Positions 5,099 to 12,872 of a stretch of 12,872 bases of DNA are shown piece by piece. A program made the translations under genes and the position numbers. The stretch spans positions 1-12,872 of the forward strand of contig JAFABC010000089.1 in NCBI GenBank assembly GCA_023426275.1, given 5' to 3'. The notes under the pieces were generated by a model that worked only from the letters and a program-made list of their open reading frames with translations, was not told where the DNA came from and did no database searches. Within the stretch, counting starts at the first letter, position 1; each line of letters opens with the position of its first letter. The DNA is from Pseudomonadota bacterium. GTDB lineage: Bacteria; Desulfobacterota; Desulfovibrionia; Desulfovibrionales; Desulfovibrionaceae.

Positions 5099-6568
5099 GT
5101 GTCCGTTCTGGTGGTCATCGAAAACCCCGAAGATTGTTCCCTGGTATTTTCCGGCGTGGAGCCGGTCGCGGCCCGGTCCTACCTGACCGACGACCGGTTC
5201 ACCGGTTTGCGCGGGGTCAAGATCATCAACATCTGCCGTTCCTACCGCTATCAGTCCATGGGCTACTACGTGTCCCTGCTGGCCGAGGCCCGGGGGCACA
5301 AGCCCGTGCCCTCCATCACGGCCATCCAGGACATGAAATCGCTTGGCATCATCCGTCTGGCCTCCGACGAGCTGGAAGCGGTGATGGGCAAGGCCCTGGC
5401 CGATCGCGAACATGAAAAAATAAGTTTTTGCGCCTATTTCGGAAAAACCCCCGAAAAGGGGTTGGAGCAGCTGGCCTCGCGGCTGTTCAAACTCTTTCCC
5501 GCGCCGTTTCTGCGGGCCGACCTGACCTTTCAACACGGCTGGCAGCTCCAAAACGTCTCCCCCCTGTCGGTCCGGGACATCCCGCCCGAGGAGCGCGATT
5601 TCGCCGAGGCCGTGTCCTCGGAATACTTTGCCGGCAAAAAGCTCATCATCCCCAAACGCCCGGTCTCCCGCTACGATCTGGCCATTCTCCACGACCCCGA
5701 GGAGGAACGCCCTCCTTCGGACGCCCGGGCCATCAAGCGGTTCGCCAAGGCGGCCGAGGCGCTCGGCGTCGGGGTGGAGCTCATCACCCGGGAGGACTCC
5801 AACCGGCTGTCGGAATTCGATGCCCTCTTTATTCGCGAAACCACCAACGTCGACCACCACACCTACCGCATGGCCCGCAAGGCCGTAGCCGAAGGGCTCG
5901 TGGTCATCGACGATCCCGAATCCATCCTGCGCTGCTCCAACAAGGTCTATCTGGCCGAGCTGCTTTCCCGCCACAAAATCCCGGCCCCGAAAACCGTCAT
6001 CGCCCATTCCAAGAACATCGACCACATCCTGGAAGAACTGTCCCTGCCGTTGGTGCTCAAGCAGCCCGACAGCGCCTTTTCCCAGGGCGTGGTGCTCGTG
6101 CGCGAATCCGACGCCGTGTTCGAGGAAGCCCGGCGGCTGCTGTCCAAGTCCGACCTCGTCATCGCCCAGGAGTACCTGCCGTCGGATTTCGACTGGCGCA
6201 TCGGCGTGCTGGACCGGCGGCCGCTTTTCGCCTGCAAATATTTCATGGCCTCAGGGCACTGGCAGATTTTGCGCAAGGGCAAAAGCGGTCGGGACATTTA
6301 CGGCCGCGTCGAGACGCTGCCCGTGGCCAGGGTGCCCAAGAAAGTCATCACCACGGCCCTGCGGGCCGCCGACGCCATCGGCGACGGCCTCTACGGCGTC
6401 GATCTCAAGCAGGTCGGCGACAAGGTCCGCGTCATCGAAGTCAACGACAATCCCAACATCGACGCCGGCTACGAAGACGAGGTCCTCCAGGACGAACTCT
6501 ACCTGCGCGTGGTGGAGGTCTTTCTCAAGCGCATCGAACGCCGCAACACCGGGAGCCTAAGCATATGA
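5099..6568 (+). CDS. RimK-like ATP-grasp ligase with N-terminal RLAN-type domain
   Basis: A 489-residue protein. Residues 1 to about 180 match the RLAN domain (RimK-like ATP-grasp N-terminal), with a characteristic SYRYQSMGYYVSLLAEARGHKP stretch around 48-69. Residues about 190-480 form an ATP-grasp domain: CSNKVYLAELL (279-289), the nucleotide-binding lysine in VLKQPDSAFSQG (K321), AQEYLPSDFDWRIGV (356-370), and the Mg-binding EVNDNPNID (447-455, with E447, N449 and N451). Such enzymes activate a carboxylate as acyl-phosphate and join it to an amine, often adding glutamate-like residues. The GTG at 5099 is chosen because AAGGAG (5084-5089) lies 9 nt upstream and SVLVVIENP is a natural first beta strand; the longer in-frame ATG at 4997 overlaps the peptidase gene by 100 nt. 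Its stop overlaps the next ATG by 4 nt (ATGA). The substrate is unknown. Confidence 0.9.
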   Translation: MSVLVVIENPEDCSLVFSGVEPVAARSYLTDDRFTGLRGVKIINICRSYRYQSMGYYVSLLAEARGHKPVPSITAIQDMKSLGIIRLASDELEAVMGKALADREHEKISFCAYFGKTPEKGLEQLASRLFKLFPAPFLRADLTFQHGWQLQNVSPLSVRDIPPEERDFAEAVSSEYFAGKKLIIPKRPVSRYDLAILHDPEEERPPSDARAIKRFAKAAEALGVGVELITREDSNRLSEFDALFIRETTNVDHHTYRMARKAVAEGLVVIDDPESILRCSNKVYLAELLSRHKIPAPKTVIAHSKNIDHILEELSLPLVLKQPDSAFSQGVVLVRESDAVFEEARRLLSKSDLVIAQEYLPSDFDWRIGVLDRRPLFACKYFMASGHWQILRKGKSGRDIYGRVETLPVARVPKKVITTALRAADAIGDGLYGVDLKQVGDKVRVIEVNDNPNIDAGYEDEVLQDELYLRVVEVFLKRIERRNTGSLSI

Positions 6569-7830
6569 GTCTGCCCAGACCGCTTTTTTCGGCCTACGGC
6601 ATCGAAATCGAATACATGATCGTCAACCGGGAGACGCTGGCCGTCCTGCCCGTGGCCGACAAGCTGCTGGCGGCCGCGTCGGGTCGGGAAGGGGCCAGCG
6701 ACGTCGAACAGGGGCCGATCACCTGGTCCAACGAGCTGGTCAACCACGTGCTGGAAATGAAGGTGTCCGAACCGGCCCCGAGTCTGTCCGGGCTGGCCGC
6801 CCTTTTCGCCGAAAACGTGAACCGGGCCAACGCCCTGCTGGAGCCCCTGGGCGGCCGGCTCATGCCCACGGGGGCGCATCCCTTCATGGACCCGTTGCGG
6901 GAGACCGTGCTGTGGCCCCACGCCTACAGCGACGTCTACAAGGCCTTTGACGCGGCGTTTGACTGCAAGGGGCATGGCTGGGCCAACCTGCAAAGCCTGC
7001 ACCTGAACCTGCCCTTTCACGGCGACGAGGAGTTCGGCCGCCTGCACGCCGCCATCCGCGTGCTGCTGCCCATCATGCCGGCCCTGGCCGCCTCCACGCC
7101 GCTGCTCGACGGCGTCCACGACGGCTATCTCGACGCCCGGATGCGGGAATACGCCCACAACGCCGCCCGGGTGCCCTCGGTCATGGGGCAGGTCATTCCC
7201 GAGGCGGTCTTCACCGAACAGGAATACCGCGACCGCATTCTGGCCCCCATGTACCGCGACATCGCTCCCCTCGATCCGGCCGGCGTACTCCAGGACGAAT
7301 TCCTGAACGCCCGGGGGGCCATCGCCCGTTTCGAGCGCTCCACCATCGAAATCCGGGTCCTCGACACCCAGGAATGCCCGGCCGCCGATCTGGCCCTGGC
7401 CGGCGTGGTGACGGCCGCCCTCAAGGGGCTCGTGTCGGAGCGCTGGTCCACCTACGAGGAACAACGGGCCTGGGACACCCGGGCGCTGGCGGCCATTTTT
7501 TCCAAGACCATCCAGAGCGCCGGCCGCACGGTCGTGCCCGAGGAATACGCGCGGCTTTTCGGCGTGTACGCCCCGTCGAACATCCCGGCCCGCGTCATCT
7601 GGCGGCGGCTGGCCCACAGCTCGCTGCCGGCCATGGAATACGATCCGGACTGGGACAAGCCCCTGTCCGTGCTGGTGGACCAGTCCAGTCTGGCCCGGCG
7701 CATCCTGGCCGCCCTGGACAGCGACTACCGGCCCCAGCACATCCGCATGGTCTACGAACAACTCTGCGACTGTTTAAGCCGCAACGAGCCCTTCAATGTC
7801 GGACTCCTGGGCGCCGCTTATTACCTGTGA
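6565..7830 (+). CDS. GCS2-type carboxylate-amine ligase (YbdK-like)
   Basis: A 421-residue protein of the glutamate-cysteine ligase type 2 family, glutamine-synthetase-like fold. Visible hallmarks: GIEIEYMIV at residues 12-20, with the metal-binding glutamates of the G-x-E-x-E signature; NLQSLHLNLPF at 141-151, corresponding to the conserved H/Q-x-H strand; and IEIRVLDTQECP at 261-272, the conserved E-x-R-x-x-D segment. ATP-dependent amide formation between a carboxylate (classically the gamma-carboxyl of glutamate) and an amine is expected; the actual substrates cannot be read from the sequence. The start at 6565 overlaps the ATP-grasp stop as ATGA, with GGGAG at 6551-6555 as the ribosome site. 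Its last 35 nt overlap the next gene. Cassette context argues for a dedicated pathway rather than housekeeping glutathione synthesis. Confidence 0.9.
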   Translation: MSLPRPLFSAYGIEIEYMIVNRETLAVLPVADKLLAAASGREGASDVEQGPITWSNELVNHVLEMKVSEPAPSLSGLAALFAENVNRANALLEPLGGRLMPTGAHPFMDPLRETVLWPHAYSDVYKAFDAAFDCKGHGWANLQSLHLNLPFHGDEEFGRLHAAIRVLLPIMPALAASTPLLDGVHDGYLDARMREYAHNAARVPSVMGQVIPEAVFTEQEYRDRILAPMYRDIAPLDPAGVLQDEFLNARGAIARFERSTIEIRVLDTQECPAADLALAGVVTAALKGLVSERWSTYEEQRAWDTRALAAIFSKTIQSAGRTVVPEEYARLFGVYAPSNIPARVIWRRLAHSSLPAMEYDPDWDKPLSVLVDQSSLARRILAALDSDYRPQHIRMVYEQLCDCLSRNEPFNVGLLGAAYYL

Positions 7831-8518
7831 GCACGGCGGTAACGCCGTGCCGGAGGCCTACCGGACGCTCTTTCGCGGCCGGAAGGATCTGCTCGCCTCG
7901 CACCGGGGCTTCGATCCCGGCGCGCTTTTTACGGCCGAGATGCTTTCCGGCAGGCTCGACGCGCCACTTTTCGCGGCGAACATCACCCGGCTGCTGGTCG
8001 ATCTCAACCGCTCCCCCGGCCATCCCCGGCTGTTTTCGGAGGTGACGCGACCACTGTCCCCGAAGACCCGCCAGGACATCCTCGCCGCGTTTTACCATCC
8101 CCACCGCGAGGCCGTGACCGCCGCCGTGTCGGATCTCCTTTCACGCGGCCACCGCGTGGTCCACGTGGCCAGCCACAGCTTCACCCCGATCCTCGACAGC
8201 GTCGAGCGCCACGGCGACATCGGCCTGCTCTACGACCCGGAACGACCGGACGAAAGGGCCCTGTGCCTTGCCTGGCAACGGGAACTGCTTCGGGAGGAGC
8301 CCACCCTGGTCGTGCGGCGCAACTATCCCTACAAAGGGGTGGCCGACGGACTGGTCACGGCCTTGCGCCACCGCTTCGGGGAACGCTACCTGGGCGTGGA
8401 ACTCGAGGTGAACCAACGCTTCGTCGCAAGCGGCCGCCAGGACCTGGAACGCGTCAGCGATCTGCTCACCCGGGCCCTGGCCTTTGTGCTGGAGCAGGCC
8501 CTGGCCGGCACGCTGTAA
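7796..8518 (+). CDS. N-formylglutamate amidohydrolase family protein
   Basis: A 240-residue protein of the FGase family, a zinc-dependent amidohydrolase fold. Motifs: ITCEHGGNAVPEAYR (residues 9-23; E12 and H13 are likely metal ligands), HRGFDPGA (36-43), LLVDLNRSPGH (66-76), the VASHSFTP segment (124-131; H127), and GVELEVNQ near the end (200-207). The best-known member cleaves N-formylglutamate in histidine degradation, but no hut genes are present. Here it probably hydrolyses an amide in the cassette's product or intermediate (inference). The gene begins inside the GCS2 gene (35-nt overlap), so it is translationally coupled. It ends 25 nt before the converging lhr stop, with no intrinsic terminator visible between them. 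Confidence 0.9.
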   Translation: MSDSWAPLITCEHGGNAVPEAYRTLFRGRKDLLASHRGFDPGALFTAEMLSGRLDAPLFAANITRLLVDLNRSPGHPRLFSEVTRPLSPKTRQDILAAFYHPHREAVTAAVSDLLSRGHRVVHVASHSFTPILDSVERHGDIGLLYDPERPDERALCLAWQRELLREEPTLVVRRNYPYKGVADGLVTALRHRFGERYLGVELEVNQRFVASGRQDLERVSDLLTRALAFVLEQALAGTL

Positions 8519-8543
8519 GGCGAAAAATCCGCAAATCCCCGGC

Positions 8544-11500
8544 TCAGACGTCGCCGCGCGCGCGAAAAAGCGTCACGCCCCGGCGTTCCCGCACGACCTC
8601 GAAACACTGGCGCAAAAGCGGCAGATAGGGGCTTTCACCGGCGGGATCGCCGTTTATGGTCGCCACCGTCAGCCGCGGCTCCGGCAATACCCGCCGGCAC
8701 AAGGCGTTTTGCAGCGGCGCCAGCGCGGCCGACAACCGGGCGTCGTCCGGGGAAAGCACCGTGTCGATGCGCCCGCCTCCGGCCTGCACGGCCAGCACGG
8801 CCCGGGCGCCGATGAACGCGGCGGCGCAGCCGGCCGCCCGGCGCGGCAGGGCCACGCCATCGTCGGTCGGTCCCGCGCTCCACACGGCCACCGGATCGCG
8901 ACCGGCGCACCACCAGGATTCGTCGCCATCCAGCCCCTCGGTGAAAAGCCGCACGGCCCGGGGGCTGGCGAACTGCGGTCCGGACAAACCGGCAAAAAAC
9001 TCACCCGAGACGACCTCGCCCGAAAGCTCCATGCGCCGAAGCGCCCGAAAGACGCCCGGCCAGGCAAACACAGCCGCCTCCCGGGCCAGCACCTCCCGGC
9101 ACAGGACGCCGTAGCGCAAAAGCAGCAGCCGGGCCCGGTCCATGGCCAACTCCTCGCGTTCCATGGCATCGGCCGGGGGCGGCGGCACCCGGGGGGCACG
9201 CCAGGTTCCGGCGGTGGGCAGGCTGGCGGCGAAACGGGCCGGGCGGGTGCGCCGCATGACCCGCCGGCCGCCGCGCCCGGCCTCGTAAAAGGCGGCTTCG
9301 GGCGTAAAATCCGTGGCCACGCCGCGCCGCAGTACGGCCAGGGTATCGCAGGCCGCCTCACCCTTCCAGGCCGCCGCCCACAACCGCTCGGACAGTTCGG
9401 ACGGGGACGCGCCCGTGATTTCGAGCAGGCTGGTGAAATCGTAGCCGGCCCGGGGATCGGGAAACAGCGCCCCCGCGCCCTTTGGAGATGAAAAGCCGGC
9501 CAGATCAAGGTCTTCCGGGCGGGCGAACAGCACCTTTTTCGCGCCGGCCCCGAACCAGGACAGCCCGGTCGCGGCCACGGCCGTATCGAGCCAGGCCGGA
9601 TCGTAGGCCACGGCACGGGCCGGCAGGATGTCCGTTTCCCAGGCCTTGGCCGGAAGCGGCAGACAGGCCAGCCGTTCCAGCCGCCCGGCCAGAGCGTCGG
9701 CGTCGGCGGCCGGGCGGGTAAGTCCCTGCCAGCGGGCCAGAAAATACGGGAACCGGTCCGCCGGCTGGGCGGCCAGGGACGGACGCCGGGCGGCCCGGGC
9801 CAGACGCAGCAGGGTTTCGTAATTGGCCGCGTCGCACCAGAGCGTTTCCGCCGTTTCGGCCACAAGCGCCCCGGACACCCAGCGCCCGGTTGTGGCCATG
9901 TCTTCGGCCACGGCCCCGAGCGCCGCCGCGTCGAGACCCAGGATCGCGGCCAGACGCGGCAAGGGCGCGGGACCGAAAAAAGCCATCCATTCAAGCAGCA
10001 GGGCCTCGCGCGCGGCGGCCCTGTCCTCGGCGTTTCCCGATGGCGGCGGCTTGATCCGGCCCCCCGCTTCGATCGGCGCGGCCAGGGCCGGGTCGCCGTA
10101 AAGCGCCCAGGCGACCTCCCCGGCGCGCTCCAGGGCGACCACGCGGGGCTCCCCGCCATCCGGCGCGGCAATATGGGCCAGACGCGAAGCCAGGGCGGCA
10201 ACGATCGCATCGGCGTCAAGCCCGTGATCCCGGACCATGGCCTCAAGCATGGCCCGCCACTGCCCTGCCCCGACCACCACCCGTTCCTTGAGCCATTCGA
10301 GCAGTTCCGCCGCGCCGGACGGGGCATAGCCGGGAAAAAGCCGCTGGCGCTTGGCCTCGAAGACCCGGACCACGGCTTCGGGCACGGCCGGCCGCGACGG
10401 CCCCTTGGCCACTTCGGCCACCAGATCGGGGCGCGCGCCGGTTGGCGCGGCGGCCGTGCCCGCGTCGGTCAGGTACATGTATTCGGTGATGTGCCGCCAG
10501 ACGATATCGGCGGCAAAGGGGCTTTGCACCCGGGTGTGGACCACGCTGACGGCCACGGCCCCGGACCGCACGGCTTCCAGAAAGGCGCGCAGACCGTCCA
10601 TGTCGAAGGCGTCGACCAAGCACGTGCGCCAGGCTTCGAGCACCATGGGAAAATCGCCCGAGCCGGCCACGGCGGCCAGGAGCTTTCGCGCCCGAAGCCG
10701 CGTGATCCAAAGGGGCTGGCGCTTGCCGAAGCCGTCGCGGGGCAAAAGCAGCGCCCGGCCGGCGGCCTCGCGAAAGGCCGCGCCGAAAACGCCCGAGCCC
10801 TCCAGCCGCTCCCGCAGCAGGGCGGGCGCGTCCTCCGGCGACACGGCCGTCAGCACCGCCTCGGGATCGATCTCCCCGGGCAGGGTCACGGCCACGCAAT
10901 CGTTGCCGGCGTAGACCGGGGCGGATTCGCCGAGCCTGACGGCCAACGCGGCTTCCAGGGCCAGGGCCAGGGGCGCGGTCACGGCCAGCCCCAGGGGCGC
11001 GTGCAGGATCACCTGGCTGCCGGGCGCGCCGCCGGGGCCGGTGGCCGTCACCTCGACCACCAGATGGCGGGCATGGGGCAGGCCGGTCCCGGTGATGGCC
11101 TGCTGGCGGCGCAGATACTCGAGCAGCCCCGTGGCCGCCTCGGGATCGAGGCTGTAGGCCTGCGTCAGTTCACGCGGGAAATCCGGGTCCGCCAGCCGGG
11201 CGTCGGCCTCTTCCAGAAACCGGGCGAGCAAGCCGGAAAAGTGCCGGTCGCGGCCATGGGGATCGCTCAGCCAAAAGGGCGCGGGCACGCTGGCGGCCGG
11301 GGCGGGCGAGACGAACACGTCGGCGTCGGTGATGCGCTCGATGCGCCAGTTCTGCGCGCCAAAGGCAAAAACCTGCCCCAGTCGCGCCTCCCAGACAAAG
11401 ACCTCGTCCAGTTCGCCCAGGCGCGATCCGCTGTCCTGGCGGCGCAGCGCGTAATAGCCCCGGTCGGCAATGACCCCGCCCGAGGCATACAGCCGCAACA

Positions 11501-12872
11501 GCGCGCCCTTGCGGGCGGCGACCGTGCCGTCCACGCCGTCGATGGCGAGCAGCGGCGAGACTTCGCGAATACGCGCCGCGCCGTAGCGGCCGGCCAACAT
11601 GCCAAGCGTCAGGTCAAAGGCCGTGCGCGACAGGTCGCGATACGGCCAAGCCCGGCGCACGGCGTCAAAAAGCGCGTCCACCGGCCAGGATTCCACCCCG
11701 CACATGGCCACAAGGACCTGGGCCAGGACGTCCAGGGGGGCGCGCACCGGATGCACGGCTTCGATGTCCCGCGCCCTGGCCGCCCGGGCCATGACCGCCG
11801 CTTCCAGGAGTTCCTTTTCGGAGGTCGGCGCGAAAACGGCCCGGCTGGTCTCGCCCACCCGGTGGCCGCTGCGGCCGATGCGTTGCACGGCGGCACTGAC
11901 CGTCGGCGGCGAGCCCACGAGCACCACCTCGTCCACCGCGCCAATGTCGATGCCGAGTTCCAGGGAGCTGGTGGCCACCACGGCCCGCAACTCCCCGGCC
12001 TTGAGGCGGGCTTCCACGGCATGGCGCAGCTCGCGGGAAAGCGATCCGTGGTGGGCGTAGGCCAGGGGTTCCGCCTGGTCGTCCCCATCATTAATAAGCC
12101 GGGCCAGCTTTTCGCACAGCTTGCGGCTGTTGACGAAAATCAGAGTGGAGCCGCCCGTCCGGATGCGTTCACGGAGTTTTTCGGCCAAAGCCCTGACCAC
12201 GCCGCCGGCCTGTTCGTCCTGGGGCCAGGGGATGGGCAGCACCTGCGTTTGGATGGCCTTTTGCTCCGGGCTCGTCACCACGGTCACGGGCCGGGGGAGA
12301 CTCTCCCCGGCCGCATCCGGGGCGGGGGCGAACCCGCCGACCATGGCCGCCACGGTGGCAAGCGGCGACACCGTGGCCGACAGGGCCACCCGCTGGAACT
12401 CGCCGGCCAGAAGCGCCAGCCGTTCCACGGTGGACAGCAAAAACACGCCGCGCTTGGTGCCGGCCACGGCATGAATTTCGTCCAGAATGCACAGCCGCAC
12501 CTCGCCGAGCATCCCCCGGCCGCCCCGCGAACTGAGGAGCAAATTCAGGGACTCGGGCGTGGTGACGAGGATTTCCGGCGGATGGCGCAACATGCGCCGG
12601 CGCGCCTCGGCCGAGGTGTCGCCGCTGCGCGTTTCCACCCGGATGGGCGGCAGCGCGGAGCCTGTGGCCTCGAAGGCCCGGCGCAGTCCAGCTAACGGGA
12701 CAAGCAGATTGGCGCGCACATCCGCGCCAAGCGCCTTGAGCGGCGAGACGTAGACCACCGACACCCGGCCGGTGGGCCAGACGCCCGTGGCCAGCCGATC
12801 CAGGGCGCACAAAAAGGCGGTCAGCGTCTTGCCCGACCCGGTCGGGGCCACGGCCAGCACATGCTCGCCAGC
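8544..12872 (-). CDS. lhr: ATP-dependent helicase Lhr, long form (5' end outside window)
   Basis: 1442 residues are visible and the frame is open to the window edge, beginning AGEHVLAVAPTGSGKT; perhaps 40-70 N-terminal residues are missing. Superfamily 2 motifs (numbering from the window edge): Walker A APTGSGKT 9-16; YVSPLKAL; TTPESL; DEIH 131-134; SAT 165-167; motif V region ATSSLELGIDIG 300-311; motif VI QRIGRSGHR 330-338. A winged-helix region (about 400-560) and the DEAD/H-associated domain (about 600-800, with LEAWR and SPFAADIVW) follow. The last 600 residues are the Lhr C-terminal domain of winged-helix/AlkZ-like modules found only in long Lhrs. E. coli Lhr is about 1538 aa, so this is the same class. 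It is a 3'-5' ssDNA translocase and RNA:DNA helicase implicated in DNA repair. It faces the cassette tail to tail and is probably unrelated to it. Confidence 0.95.
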   Translation of the reverse strand, partial: AGEHVLAVAPTGSGKTLTAFLCALDRLATGVWPTGRVSVVYVSPLKALGADVRANLLVPLAGLRRAFEATGSALPPIRVETRSGDTSAEARRRMLRHPPEILVTTPESLNLLLSSRGGRGMLGEVRLCILDEIHAVAGTKRGVFLLSTVERLALLAGEFQRVALSATVSPLATVAAMVGGFAPAPDAAGESLPRPVTVVTSPEQKAIQTQVLPIPWPQDEQAGGVVRALAEKLRERIRTGGSTLIFVNSRKLCEKLARLINDGDDQAEPLAYAHHGSLSRELRHAVEARLKAGELRAVVATSSLELGIDIGAVDEVVLVGSPPTVSAAVQRIGRSGHRVGETSRAVFAPTSEKELLEAAVMARAARARDIEAVHPVRAPLDVLAQVLVAMCGVESWPVDALFDAVRRAWPYRDLSRTAFDLTLGMLAGRYGAARIREVSPLLAIDGVDGTVAARKGALLRLYASGGVIADRGYYALRRQDSGSRLGELDEVFVWEARLGQVFAFGAQNWRIERITDADVFVSPAPAASVPAPFWLSDPHGRDRHFSGLLARFLEEADARLADPDFPRELTQAYSLDPEAATGLLEYLRRQQAITGTGLPHARHLVVEVTATGPGGAPGSQVILHAPLGLAVTAPLALALEAALAVRLGESAPVYAGNDCVAVTLPGEIDPEAVLTAVSPEDAPALLRERLEGSGVFGAAFREAAGRALLLPRDGFGKRQPLWITRLRARKLLAAVAGSGDFPMVLEAWRTCLVDAFDMDGLRAFLEAVRSGAVAVSVVHTRVQSPFAADIVWRHITEYMYLTDAGTAAAPTGARPDLVAEVAKGPSRPAVPEAVVRVFEAKRQRLFPGYAPSGAAELLEWLKERVVVGAGQWRAMLEAMVRDHGLDADAIVAALASRLAHIAAPDGGEPRVVALERAGEVAWALYGDPALAAPIEAGGRIKPPPSGNAEDRAAAREALLLEWMAFFGPAPLPRLAAILGLDAAALGAVAEDMATTGRWVSGALVAETAETLWCDAANYETLLRLARAARRPSLAAQPADRFPYFLARWQGLTRPAADADALAGRLERLACLPLPAKAWETDILPARAVAYDPAWLDTAVAATGLSWFGAGAKKVLFARPEDLDLAGFSSPKGAGALFPDPRAGYDFTSLLEITGASPSELSERLWAAAWKGEAACDTLAVLRRGVATDFTPEAAFYEAGRGGRRVMRRTRPARFAASLPTAGTWRAPRVPPPPADAMEREELAMDRARLLLLRYGVLCREVLAREAAVFAWPGVFRALRRMELSGEVVSGEFFAGLSGPQFASPRAVRLFTEGLDGDESWWCAGRDPVAVWSAGPTDDGVALPRRAAGCAAAFIGARAVLAVQAGGGRIDTVLSPDDARLSAALAPLQNALCRRVLPEPRLTVATINGDPAGESPYLPLLRQCFEVVRERRGVTLFRARGDV

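Noticed and set aside
5428..6564. Long upstream extension of the GCS2 frame, overlapping the ATP-grasp gene
   Set aside because: The extension is Arg/Pro/Gly-rich out-of-frame translation of the ATP-grasp gene. The true start is the ATG at 6565, just before the conserved GIEIEY motif.
6499..7761. 420-codon minus-strand frame opposite the GCS2 gene
   Set aside because: Shadow frame with no domain; the opposite strand encodes a recognised enzyme.
10173..12695. 840-codon open frame on the plus strand opposite lhr
   Set aside because: Rich in Gly, His, Arg, Gln and Asp with no recognisable domain; it is the antisense shadow of a GC-rich gene. lhr on the other strand has all helicase motifs.

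Overview
The window is uniformly GC-rich and reads like a chromosomal segment of a sulfate-reducing deltaproteobacterium of the Desulfovibrio type. That is an inference from codon use, the hypA-hypB pair for [NiFe]-hydrogenase maturation, a flagellar fliM and the general style of the proteins; no single feature proves the genus. There is no rRNA, insertion sequence, CRISPR array or phage gene.

Layout. At the left edge, on the minus strand, is a complete tRNA-Leu(CAA) with its own promoter and a strong terminator (about 23-196). On the plus strand follow a DUF554 membrane protein (271-954), hypA and hypB (1044-2072, tightly spaced), a small exported outer-membrane beta-barrel protein (2357-2941), a strong terminator (3067-3099), and fliM with its own sigma70-like promoter (3130-4167). 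Next is a compact, translationally coupled four-gene cassette (about 4278-8518): a C39/papain-like cysteine peptidase, a RimK-like ATP-grasp ligase with an N-terminal RLAN-type domain, a GCS2-type (YbdK-like) carboxylate-amine ligase, and an N-formylglutamate-amidohydrolase-like enzyme. Converging on it from the right is lhr, a very long superfamily 2 helicase gene whose 5' end lies outside the window (8544-12872, minus strand).

How the genes work together. HypA and HypB deliver nickel to hydrogenase precursors. FliM is the C-ring switch protein; no other flagellar gene is visible here. The four-gene cassette is the most interesting part. It has two different ATP-dependent amide-bond-forming enzymes together with two amide-hydrolysing enzymes, with gaps or overlaps of +2, -4 and -35 nt. 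This points to one pathway that makes, trims or attaches a small peptide or amide metabolite. Associations of this type have been noted by comparative genomics, but I know of no assigned product or substrate.

Large open frames opposite lhr, fliM and the cassette genes are GC-rich shadows and are not annotated.
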